From Aquila chrysaetos chrysaetos (lineage: Eukaryota; Chordata; Aves; Accipitriformes; Accipitridae), in contig NC_044018.1 in the NCBI RefSeq assembly GCF_900496995.4, positions 5,294,501 through 5,358,500 on the forward strand: a stretch of 64,000 nt of DNA. Reading direction: 5' to 3'. This document shows positions 53,106 to 62,892 of the stretch, in pieces. Both the position numbers and the translations under genes were made by a program. The notes under the pieces were generated by a model. It was not told the DNA's origin and searched no databases. It saw nothing but the letters and a program-made list of their open reading frames with translations. Every line of letters begins with the position of its first letter. Position 1 is the stretch's first letter.

Positions 53106-53977
53106 ATAATTATAAACCAACAAATCGCACCACTACTGTTTTGTCTGGTAGAGCCAATATACTAGTTTCCCAGGTCATGAAAAGCAAAAGATTGTTCTGA
53201 AGGCATACTTCACAAGGGACTAGGGTAGGAGTTGAGTGACTATGAGGAAGGAAGACCTGAATTTAAATAGAAAAATAACGACATTTTATATAAAAGCAGA
53301 CAATGACAGCTGCTCTGGTCAGCAATTACTTGACACTTAATGTGGACAGAAGCAGTCAATGTGCACACAAATACCCTTCTGATCTGGCAGTATTTCCACC
53401 CATTCTCATTTTACCCTAGGTACCCAGAAATGCCGAAACAAATACATGCTTTAATGTTAGTGCACACAATAATCTTTTAATCTTTACCCAATACTGGATA
53501 AAAGTATCAATTACAGAAGTACCCTTGTCTCCTCCTTTGACTTTTACACTACAGGATTGATGTAAAGAAGCCATAGCATGAACAGGAACTTGGCCCAAGA
53601 CTTTTTTTACCCCCACGGAAAAATCAATAAGCAAGAATCCATCTTGGTTACAACAATGTCAATCTGGAGACACCTCAGTAGCCAGCTGAGTTTATTTGCA
53701 TTGCTAGAGATTAAGATCAAGTCTTACTACAACTGGATGCGTCAATCATTAGCAGAGAGCCTCTGTACCTGGCGTTCACATTGACTAAAGATTTCACATA
53801 TAAGGAGCAATACATGCAAAACTCATTTCAGAGTACTTCATCTCCTCCAGTACAAGAAGTAAGAGGAAATAAAAATGGAACACAAGCAAACAACGTCCTC
53901 CTTGGAAGAATGTGCACTTGACAAGTGTGCTGTTTTATCTGGTCACTATTTGAATTTTATAATACCTGTGACGTTGA
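53106..53977. other. Intergenic sequence upstream of the proposed CRISP promoter
   Basis: Unique AT-rich sequence; the short frames present have no family resemblance. It lies directly upstream of the proposed promoter and could hold its regulatory sites. Confidence 0.5.
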
Positions 53978-54015
53978 GTCACCTTGTCCTATCAGGAAAT
54001 AGAAGAGCTATAAAT
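53978..54015 (+). promoter_or_regulatory. Candidate core promoter (TATA box, CRE/AP-1-like site) for CRISP
   Basis: TATAAAT occurs at 54009-54015 in the sequence GAGCTATAAATCACC. About 30 bp upstream, TGACGTTGAGTCAC combines a half CRE and an AP-1-like TGAGTCA. Spacing to the proposed exon 54040-54099 is right for a TATA promoter. It is a motif-level inference; TATA-like matches are common in AT-rich DNA. Confidence 0.35.
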
Positions 54016-54039
54016 CACCCTCCAGTGAAGAACCCCGGA

Positions 54040-54099
54040 CACTTCCACAACCACCTGAAGAAGGACGGAAGAAACTTCTGATCTTTCTGGAAACAAAAG
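54040..54099 (+). other. Candidate untranslated first exon of the CRISP gene
   Basis: About 30 bp downstream of a TATA-like box, a purine-rich stretch ends in AAACAAAAG|GTAGGA, a good donor at 54100. It would splice to the acceptor just before the CRISP start codon (57046), across an intron of 2946 bp. Avian and reptilian CRISP genes usually have a 5' non-coding exon. The start (about 54040) is inferred from TATA spacing only, and no ATG-led CRISP reading is expected in it. Confidence 0.42.
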
Positions 54100-57045
54100 G
54101 TAGGATTTACACTGATTTGTTTGCTTAAAGTATTGCAATTTGTTTCATGTATTAAAATGCAACCTATTTTTGAAGACTTCTTGAACAATTTAGGACAGTC
54201 ACAGAAAGAGGATTTTATTCAGTGAAAAATAAGGATTACATAGGCAACAGTGTAACACAAGCTGAAAAAAAGGGAGAGAAAATTGATGAACAATCAAAAA
54301 CAGATGAAAAGCTGCCTGTATGCAAGAAAGCAGTACCTTGGCAGATTATATGTACATAGAGAAAGAGACAGAGACAGACTGAACATATTGAATTGGATAT
54401 ATATTCAGTTCAGTATATTCATTGCTATATGTAGCTATCGCCACTTATCTTCAGAGCGGGGAAATTACCACCTTGTGCAACTTACCGCTCTTGTGCAAAG
54501 TGACTTCTAAGTAAGACTTTGTGCAACAATGCTGTACAAGTGAAATGACAGCTTGTATTATTGCATTTCAGGTCTTTTTCAAGGATAATAAAAAACAATG
54601 GGGATGTTCTTTTGTAATAGATATTCAACTGTATGAATAATTTAGGATACACCTTTTTTTTTTTTTTTAGGAGGAGAGATGGGAAAAACATATTCACACA
54701 AGTTTTCTAAACTCATACAAACTAGGGATGCTAAAGCAACATCTTTCAGTGGCAGATCCCTGTACACAGATGGAGTTGCAGGAAAGTCAGTAAGACTTGG
54801 CACATGTCCTGATTTATGTTTGATTGAGGGGGAACAGGGGAGGGGGACAGAGAGACTGATTTTAGGACCAGTGCCTAGAAATTAATGCAGAGCAATTAAA
54901 TTTACATCTCATAAACCATAAGCATTTGGTTGAAATCAGTGGGATTGCCAAAAGTATGTTAATATCTTGGAGCAGGAAACCCACGGGGTCTTAAAAAGCA
55001 TTCCAATGGCATTTTGAAACTTGTATCATGTATTAAATTACCAATTACATTTAATTGTAAGTTAATTCATAGAAAATATTACAGTGAATGAATACTTTGC
55101 CCATGTCTTTAAGTTAGCTTCTGCAGTTTGGTTTGCAAAATAGAAAGTTTCACAATTTCAGTGAAGCGTTATTTTTCCTTTGAAACAGAGAATTTGTTTT
55201 TACATGTTTTAGGTGCAAAAAGGGTTGTTTTCTATTTGCATATCATCACATTTTGCACTCAAAAGACATATTTTTACTTGTAACTTGAGTACAGCTAAAA
55301 ATAACCCCCACCTCTATTTATTTTCTAGTTAGAAATTAAGTGAAAAGAATAATTGTTCATGTTATTGGGAGTATAATCTTTTATTGCTAAACACCTAGGT
55401 CATAGACACTGCAAAGTTTTGTAATGGCTCTGAGAAATAAGTGGTAGAAAAGTTAGTAAGAAAAAAACCCTGTGATCCTAAAGCACTTCAAGGAGTCACA
55501 GGTGATGTCAAAATTAAACATAAATGACATATGGCAATAACAAGAACAGGAAATCAATGACTTATACTGCTAATTACCGGTATGTTTTTCCCCCAGATCA
55601 AATAGGTCTTTCCTCAACTACAAGTGCTTGGAATAAGCCACCCTATTTTGAAGGCTGTGAGAGTTTAATTGTACAGATGTGGCCAGTCGGTTCAGTTTTT
55701 TGGCCTCTGAGCTACAGCTGCCGATAGTCACAGTCCACCTCAACAGGATTTGCTCTTTAGCAGAGCTGGAGCAGCATCCCTGCCTACAGGCTGCGGACTG
55801 TGGGTTGCCTCCAGTGCAATGTAAGCAAGCTGGTGAGGAAAGTGGGCCTTGCTGTACCATTTGGAAAAGGGTAGTTTTTCTTACCCACATGTTCTCAACA
55901 AGCCACAGCACCTTGTGTTTTATATAAACTGGTTGCCTCGAGGTAAAGGAGCTTTGCTGAATATGAAAAGATCAGCAAACCCTATTGGCCTTTCCCCAAG
56001 AATAAATTAAAAGTAAAACCAGCAGCCCCTCAAAACCAAATAAGAAGTTAAGCTAATAATATATCTCTGTGGTAACATGCCCATAAATTCCCTTGGAGTG
56101 GGAGGCTGGGAAAAACGCCAAAATAAGTAAATTCCATTCTAGTCACCTGCTTGCCTGCCCAAGGTAGCTAAGCAGAAACAAGCTGAATATAAGTCCTATG
56201 ACTGATTGGAGTGAGAAACCTGAACTTTGAAGTGACCTACATTACCTCCCGGATCACTGTGGTGGGATGGTACGGTGCTTTGAGTCCCCTAAACGAGTAG
56301 AGTCTTGGAGTCCAGGGTTTGGTGGTTTCTTCTTCAGTTAGAGAAGGCTCTCCTTTCTGTTGCCATTCCACACTACCTGTAATATAATCAAGAGTTGTCT
56401 TTAAAAAAATAAAAACAAAAAAGCTTTCTGAAACAAGTCTTTCCCAGGAAGCCAGTGCTGGTCCATTTCTGGTCCAGCCAGTTCTGCCCCAGCTTGCGTG
56501 CAAGGCTTCGCAGTGCTGGTCGCCCAAAAATAAGGGGTTTGAATCCTGACTCAGACACCTAAGTGTAAAGGTCTGCATTTGGGCTGAGTGTCTAATTCCC
56601 CTTTCAACCAATGCAGTCCAGACAAAGCAGGCAATGGGGAGTAGGGGAAGTTTCAGACTAACACAGACACAGAAACAAGCTAACAGCAGCATCCCACCCC
56701 AGCCGTTCCACACTGTGGCAAGGAGCAGAAGGCTTCCTACAGGAAGGGAAGTACAAATGTCCTCCTGTACTGTGAATTCAGGTGAAGGTATTCGGCCAGG
56801 ATTACAGCAGGAAGTATGAGATGTACAAAGCAGTTGATTCATAGAAATTTGGAAATGCAGAGGGGGAATGAATTTTATTTTTTTACTTCTAAATATGGGA
56901 GGAGGAGAGAAGGAGGAAAGAAAGCAAACATTACTTTGCTATTTGAGAAAAAGCCAGGAAATACACAGACGAAAGATGAATTAGGTATTCAGAGAAATGA
57001 AAGCTCCGCAAAAAATAAATGAAATCCTCATTCTCCCCTTTTCAG
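54100..57045 (+). other. Proposed CRISP 5' intron
   Basis: No coding exon is recognised here. There is a T-run at about 54653-54670 and AT-rich unique sequence through 55500. On the minus strand at 56237-56842 a 201-codon open frame exists with no recognisable domain. Around 56535-56620 there is a possible old repeat (see findings). If the proposed first exon is wrong, this is simply 5' flanking DNA. Confidence 0.4.
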
Positions 57046-57107
57046 AGATGATTCTGCCAGTGGTGTTCCTGTGTCTCACAGCTGTGCTGCCTCCATCCAC
57101 TGGAGAG
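57046..57107 (+). CDS. CRISP coding exon 1: start codon and signal peptide
   Basis: The acceptor TTTTCAG ends at 57045 after a pyrimidine-rich run, and ATG follows two bases later at 57048. Twenty codons encode a hydrophobic leader ending PPSTGE, and the donor is GAG|GTAGGA at 57108 (phase 0). The two bases before ATG are non-coding. The acceptor just before the start codon implies an upstream untranslated exon. Confidence 0.88.
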
Positions 57108-60100
57108 GTAGGATCCACACTTTCTACTCGGAAAATCTGGATGGGACCCAAGGCACTTGTGGTCTGACTGAATATGGCTTTTCCTATGCTCACCGATCAT
57201 GTGCAGAAGGAGTCTGATTAGATATTTAGGATCTGGAAAGCATTGATCCTTGAAGTCTGTTTAATTTCAAAGCAGTGCACTGGTTCCACACTTGCACACT
57301 AAGCCATCTATAGACTCAGTGTTACTTGTGATTTGGGTCAGAGAGAACTATATATTTCAGAAGCTCCCATACGCGGGTCCAGTAATCTGGATCTCTCAAA
57401 GATCCAGCCCTCTTCCTCTTAATTCCTCACAGTTTTACAGGCAGCAGTTACCTAACTCTCTCCCTTTCTTGTCCTACAGGTCCTGAGCTATGTGTCTCTC
57501 CCTTTGCTCAGAGTCCCATCCTCTCGACATGTATCACTGATTTCCCTCAAACAGCTAAACAAACTAACATACTCAGTGCACACTTAGAGTGGTTCCTCCC
57601 AAGCCATACTTAGTCTGAAGTTTGAAGTTTGCTACTTCTGCTTCAGAAACACTAATGTAACTGAAGGCTTGACTACATTTCCCCCTAATTCTTCAATTTC
57701 TGCTCTCCATGCTGCAGTCTAGAAGACTAGTGAGAATGGTTGTAAAGAGGGAACTGAGTTCTTCACATGGTTATATTTTAATTAAAAAACACAGGAAAAG
57801 TTTGAGAAATGCTATCAGTTATAGCAGGAGTGGAAGAAAATCTATGGCATGAAAAACAGAGGCAAATTTTTTGTTTGGTGGGATGTCCTGATGAAGTACC
57901 ACAAGAGGACTGTGATGATCCTGTGATTAAACAGGTTCCTTCAATAAAAAAACATGGATAGGCATGTTTAAAATATTGGAGAAGGGGAACACATCATAAG
58001 CACATTCATGTCTTCAGCTGATTTTTAGATCCTGTTTCCTCAAAACCTCATGAAGGAAATTATAATAATAGTAAAATATGTCTTATTCAGTTGCCTAAAT
58101 TTAAGAGTCTACAGGCACATGAGGCATTCCAGGATATCTCAGCCATCCACAGAGGGTTGGCAGATATGACGCAGGAACCAGTGTCATTACTGCTAAGCTC
58201 TACACTGTGGAACCACTGAAAGTGTTGCTCCACATCGAAGCACCCCTAGAGATACTTAGGAGACAAAGCGTATCACAGTACCTCCTCCATCACAAGGATC
58301 ATCTTCTCCATGGCTGATATAGTATTTTCATATTTTAATATTTCCTAGACAGGATACAGGGTCTAGTTACATTCAAATGAAAAAGAAATATAACATGTTC
58401 TTTCAATTTAGGAACCTGAAGGTTTCGATGCTCTGTCAACTAGCAAAGCAAGTCAGCAAAAGCTGATTGTTGACGGACATAATACCCTCAGGAGAGGAGT
58501 GAAACCAACTGCCAGCAACATGTTGAAGATGGTAAGTTGTGTGATGTAAATCTATTTTTAATCAGTAATGGACTCTATGAGAGATACAGGACCGTATGCA
58601 AAGTCACATTATTTTATTTACCCACAAATTCACTCTCCAGACCATTCCTAAGGATTGAGCATGGCCGACACCAAGAGAAACATAAAGCTGGGTGGGTGGC
58701 AAAAAAGTCTGGAAAGTTTTGTGGTGTATGAACAATAATGTCTCTTTCTTTTGGAGGAAAAAAAAAAAGGCAAAGGAGGAGCCATGGCATTGTTCATTTC
58801 TTTCTAATGTATTCTTCATCAGTCTTCACAGTTTCTATTCTCCTGGGTGCATAGTAACTTTATTCCTACTCCCCTTACCGCCCCCAAAAAGGGGAAGAAA
58901 ACATTTTTGTATATGATTTTCTGATTTGAAGTGTAATTTCCAAATGTTGTTCCTTCATAAGGGATTATTAATTGGTACCTGTCTGAATGACTAATATCTT
59001 CTTCTTTCATTAAGGAATGGTGTCCTCCAGCTGCAAAGAATGCCCAAGAATGGGCCAATCAGTGTACTTTGAGTCACAGTCCTGGTAACATGCGGAGAAC
59101 CAGTAAGTGACTCATGAGAGCTAACTGAATAATGTCATACAGGTTAACATGTTATTGATGTGAACAGTTTGGGGTTTTTTTGTTTGGTTGGTTTTTTAAT
59201 GCCATTCATATTCAATGTGATTTTGTTGGTGTATGGGACAAAGGCAAAATTCTAAATATAAATCTATCCAGTAAGTGAGAAAAGTTCAATTCCATTCTCA
59301 TCCCAATTACATCAGTTTTACATAGGTATATCCTACTTTCTTCAGTAGGTGAAGAAAAATCATAGTGAAAAAGGATATTCTCCCAAAATATCCATCAGAA
59401 AGAAGAGGATCTAGACCCAGTCAACTGCAGAAATCAGCTTGCATGTGGTGGATGAAACTGGGAAGGAAGGGGCAAAGGGTGAAGGTCTAAAACTGGTGGT
59501 GCTAAGCATAACTTCCAAGACAAGACTCTGGCAACTTGCAACTTATAACTATTTTGGAGGGTCATATAAACACTTCAGTCATTGGATATTGAAGTTACAG
59601 CTATACTAGGTCTACAATAGCCATGATCAGTGCCCAGTGTGATGTTGACTGACTTCTGTCTATAATGTATGTAAGTTGTGAACTATCCCTCAGTCCCCAC
59701 ACTTTTTGCCTAAAAACCAAATCCTCTGGTTCTTGCAAAGGTGAATCCCAGATGACAACTAATGTGTATGCAGTAGGGTTGGACCTGAATAAAAACAGTG
59801 GATGAAGACAGTGTAGACACCTTCCTGTGTACCAGAAGTAAGCTTTGAATTATCAGGATTTTCCCAAGATTACTGAGCTGTGACCTGAATAATGACTGGG
59901 TTGCTAACTTTCAAATAGCAAAATTACAGTTATGAATCTGTGGTGCAGATCTATACGTGTATCTACAGACATGCAGAAGGTCTGTCAACAACCAAACTAC
60001 CAGCCAAACAGGCTGGCCACACTGGAAACTGGTCAAGTGACAACTTCAGTATTGACAAAGGGTGATGTCACTGAACTGGGAAAAAACCCAAGCCTGCTGT

Positions 60101-62892
60101 CCCATCTCGGATGAGAACTTCCATGGAAATCATACCACCTTTTTGCTGTCTTTTTCTCACACTTGTATCTTTTATGCATTTCTCAATACTTTTCTGTTTT
60201 CAGCTGTACAATGTGGTGAAAATCTCTTCATGTCATCCGCCCCTTTCCCATGGTCAGATGTTATTGACGCCTGGTACAACGAGAAGAAAGATTTCAAATA
60301 TGGAACTGGAGCAAAAACACAAGGTGCTGTGATTGGCCATTACACTCAGGTAGATGCAACTCTTTTATATTTTAGGCTGAACAAATAAATATCTGTATGT
60401 TAGCTAAGCAGCTTTTATCCTCTCATTATCTTTAAAGGGAATAAGTACAATGGAGACATGAGAGTTATTCTGACAAAACAGGATGAAAACTTTCAAAGTA
60501 ACAGAATTAAAATGAAAATAATAGGCTAAGTGTCTTTATGGAGTAAAGATACTGGTATTTCAAAACTTCAGGAAGAAACAAAGGGAAGAAACTCATTTGT
60601 TTGTTTAACATCTGAAAATTGCTCAGACACTGGAAGAATAAGGTTATTAAAGTACCAGGAAGGAAATATAAATGGGTTTGTTACAGTCTACAGAGTTCCA
60701 TTGACTCAGAGAGTTTCCAGTTGGACAATGGCTTATGACAACCTCTGTTCACCGCACGAAACACAGGATATAAAATTTTACATCATGATTCCTACATCTT
60801 CTTCAACAGTTTTAATTGAATTAAAACATGTATAATTAAGACAGTTTAACTCAAATGTTTTATGTATATATATGTGTGATAAATTATTATCATTATATCC
60901 TAAATGTTCTTTGGTTCAGGGGTGAAATCAGCAGGAAAAAAATGGTTTTTTCCAGCGAAGTGGGGACTTATATTTTACTATAAAGGGTAAATAAAGTGAC
61001 TTAACTTGGTTGCAAATGTTTCTGTAAAGCATGTTGTACTTAAATGATTTTCAAATGTATATTTTTTCATTCTCCCATGATTTTTGTTCTTATACCTACA
61101 GATGGTTTGGCACAATTCTTATCAAATTGGATGCGCTGTTGCTTTCTGTCCCAACAGTAAATACAAATACTTTTATGTCTGCCAGTACTGTCCCATGTAC
61201 GTATTGATCTGATTCTGGAACTTCTTACTACATTACCAAAATTGGTCAGGAGATAGTGAAATTTCTAATAGGGCACATAACCCATAGCTGAGGAACAGGT
61301 TTGAAGAGTATATTAGGAATATGAAAAGACAGAAACATACTTATCAAAAGAATTGTCAAACAAGCAAAAGCATAAAACACATAAAAGTGACACTGATTTT
61401 CAGATTAAATTTCATTTGCCTAAAACTCCTAGTTTTCATGATAGTAAATCATAAATATTTTCCACATTCTACTTGAAATCTTGGTTCAGAAAGACATATT
61501 AACATGTACAGTACAGTGAAGACTATAATTAGTCTTTAGTGGGAATTTTAAGGCAGAGTGATGATTTCATAAACTCTCTAAAATTTATTTTCCCATTCAC
61601 ATTGTAATATATTGCAGTGGGTTGACCTTGGCTGACTGCCAGTAGTCCACTAAGCTGCTCTATCATCACTCCCTCTCCTCAACAGGACAGAGGGAGAAAA
61701 AATATGACAAAAAGCTCATGGGTCAAGATAAGGACAGGGAGATGACTCACCAGTTACCATCACAGGCAAAACAGAATTGACTTGGGGAAATTAATTTATT
61801 ACCAATCAGAGTAAGATAATGAGAAATAAAAACAAATCTAAATTCCTTCTGCCCACCCCTCCCTTCTTCCCAAGCTCAACTTCACTCCCAATTTCTCCAC
61901 CTCCTCCCCTTGAGCAGCACAGGGGGATGGGGAATGGGGGTTGCAGTCAGTTCATCATATGTTATCTCTGCCGCTCCTTCCTCCACACACTCTTCTTCTG
62001 CTCCAGCATGGGGTCTCTCCCACGGGAGACAGTCCTCCATGAACGTCTCCAGTGTGGGTCCTTCCCATGTTGGAGTTCTTCATGAACTGCTCCAGCGTGG
62101 GTCCCTTCCACGGGCTGCAGTCCTTCAGGCACAGACTGCTCCAGTGTGAGTCCCCCGTGGGGTCACAAGTCCTGCCAGAAAACCTGCTCCAGCATGGGCT
62201 CTCCGTGGGGTCAAAACCTCCTTTGGGTGCATCCCCCTGCTCCGGCATGGGGTTCTCCATGGGCTGCAGGTGGAGCTCTGCTCCCCCGTGGACCTCCCTG
62301 TGCTGCAGGCAGACAGCCTGCCTCACCATGGTCTTCCCCACGGGCTGCAGGGGAATTTCTGCTCCGGCGCCTGGAGCATCTCCTCCCCCTCCTTCTGCAC
62401 GGACCTGGGGGTCTGCAGGGTTGTTGCTCTCACATGTTGTCACTCCTCTCTTCTGGTTGCTGTTGCACAACAGTTTTTACACTTTCTTAAATACATTATC
62501 ACGGTCGCTGCTTGGCTCAACTTTGGGCAGCAGCGGGTCCAACCCGGAGCTAGCTGGCACTAGCTCTGTCTGAAACAGGGGCAGCTTCTGGTATCTTCTC
62601 ACAGAAGCCACCCCTGCAAATTCCACCCTCCACCCCCTCCACTACTGAAACCTTTCCAGATAAACCCAACACATATATAAAAATTGTTTGACATATAACC
62701 AAAGACTGTAAATTAATATATGTATGCATCTGTATGATTAAGTTTTATTCTCAGATATGTTATAGTGACTTTATAGCTTATGTTGGTAATGTTGATGTTT
62801 CAGGGGGAATCTACAAAGTTCAATTCAGACACCCTACAAAGAAGGAGAACCCTGTGGTGATTGCCCTAATGCTTGTGAGAACGGATTATGCA
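57048..62892 (+). CDS. CRISP: Cysteine-rich secretory protein (CRISP), six of the coding exons, 3' end outside window
   Basis: Six exons join in frame to 199 residues. Residues 1-19 or so are a hydrophobic signal peptide starting [10 protein letters not shown], so the product should be secreted. The CAP domain spans about 37-170: His43 (in DGHN), Glu95 (CGEN) and His135 (GHYTQ) sit where CAP cavity residues lie; [16 protein letters not shown] is the CAP signature 1 region and FYVCQYCP signature 2. The hinge (171-199, GNLQ...[15 protein letters not shown]) follows with its paired cysteines. Exon 6 stops in phase 1 at a GTAAGT donor, and I found no further exon up to 64000, so the C-terminal cysteine-rich (ion-channel-regulator-like) domain of about 40 residues must lie downstream. 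CRISPs are found in reproductive tract, glandular secretions and reptile venoms; CAP proteins bind sterols or zinc, and some block ion channels. Which avian paralogue this is cannot be decided here. No frameshift or stop is seen. Confidence 0.93.
57108..58411 (+). other. CRISP intron between coding exons 1 and 2
   Basis: GT-AG intron of 1304 bp. It is AT-rich unique sequence with a pyrimidine-rich block near 57400-57480. No repeat of a family I know and no additional exon were recognised. Confidence 0.75.
58412..58531 (+). CDS. CRISP coding exon 2: mature N-terminus and start of CAP domain
   Basis: The acceptor is TTTAG (58410-58411) and the donor ATG|GTAAGT (58532); the exon is 40 codons with phase 0 at both ends. 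It encodes residues 21-60, including [20 protein letters not shown], the first CAP helix with the cavity histidine (His43). The preceding intron is 1304 bp. Confidence 0.92.
59015..59102 (+). CDS. CRISP coding exon 3: CAP domain
   Basis: The acceptor is TTAAG (59013-59014) and the donor A|GTAAGT (59103). The 88-bp exon encodes [20 protein letters not shown] and on to residue 89, leaving phase 1. The motif with two Trp residues and the Ala-Ala helix is typical of CRISP CAP domains. The preceding intron is only 483 bp. Confidence 0.92.
59103..60203 (+). other. CRISP intron between coding exons 3 and 4
   Basis: GT-AG intron of 1101 bp, unique sequence, with a GT-rich run near 59168-59200. I see nothing else that can be named. 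Confidence 0.75.
60204..60349 (+). CDS. CRISP coding exon 4: CAP domain core
   Basis: The acceptor TTTTCAG ends at 60203 and the donor is CAG|GTAGAT at 60350. The 146 bp complete the split Thr90 and encode residues 91-138: [11 protein letters not shown], then [18 protein letters not shown], then GAVIGHYTQ. Glu95 and His135 are the expected cavity residues. Phase 1 in, phase 0 out. Confidence 0.93.
60350..61101 (+). other. CRISP intron between coding exons 4 and 5
   Basis: GT-AG intron of 752 bp, AT-rich, with a TATATATGTG microsatellite-like patch near 60863. Nothing coding was seen; the 101-codon frame at 60530 has no family resemblance. Confidence 0.75.
61102..61196 (+). CDS. CRISP coding exon 5: CAP signature motifs
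   Basis: The acceptor CTACAG ends at 61101, and the donor GTACGTA starts at 61197 after the first two bases of the Met170 codon. Residues 139-169 are [20 protein letters not shown] and [11 protein letters not shown], with Cys149, Cys154, Cys165 and Cys168 as expected for CAP disulfides. The last part is the CAP signature 2. Confidence 0.93.
61613..62673 (-). mobile_element. Solo LTR of an avian endogenous retrovirus, antisense in the last visible CRISP intron
   Basis: On the minus strand the element begins TGTGTTGGGTTTATC and ends CAACCCACTGCA, so it has TG...CA termini and is 1061 bp long. It is flanked by perfect 5-bp duplications TATAT (61608-61612 and 62674-62678). Read on its own strand there is a TATTTAAG TATA-like box (62486-62493) and AATAAA (61795-61800), so promoter and polyadenylation signal are in LTR order. 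Between them lies a GC-rich array of imperfect 43-53 bp units. No gag, pol or env frame is present, so it is a solo LTR. The long overlapping open frames on both strands here are a by-product of the array and are not genes. Confidence 0.88.
62001..62374 (-). repeat. Minisatellite-like tandem array inside the antisense LTR
   Basis: On the + strand, units start with CTCCAGYRTGGG-like blocks at 62001, 62047, 62090, 62139, 62187 and 62240, with degenerate units to about 62374. Period is 43-53 bp. Units share a CCACGGG/GGCTGCAG core and end near CTG. GC content is far above the surrounding intron. Confidence 0.8.
62804..62892 (+). CDS. CRISP coding exon 6: hinge between CAP and C-terminal domain
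   Basis: The acceptor TTTCAG ends at 62803 and the donor A|GTAAGT starts at 62893. Residues 171-199 read [20 protein letters not shown] and then PNACENGLC, the CRISP hinge with four cysteines (187, 190, 194, 199). Out phase is 1, so at least one more exon is required. The intron before it (61197-62803) holds an antisense LTR. Confidence 0.92.

Noticed and set aside
56530..56560. Possible tRNA gene from a B-box-like GGTTTGAATCC
   Set aside because: No matching A box or cloverleaf could be assembled around it; kept only as a repeat hint.
61819..62573. Cluster of open frames up to 173 codons on both strands
   Set aside because: They lie wholly in the antisense LTR and its tandem GC-rich units; no retroviral or cellular protein is encoded there.
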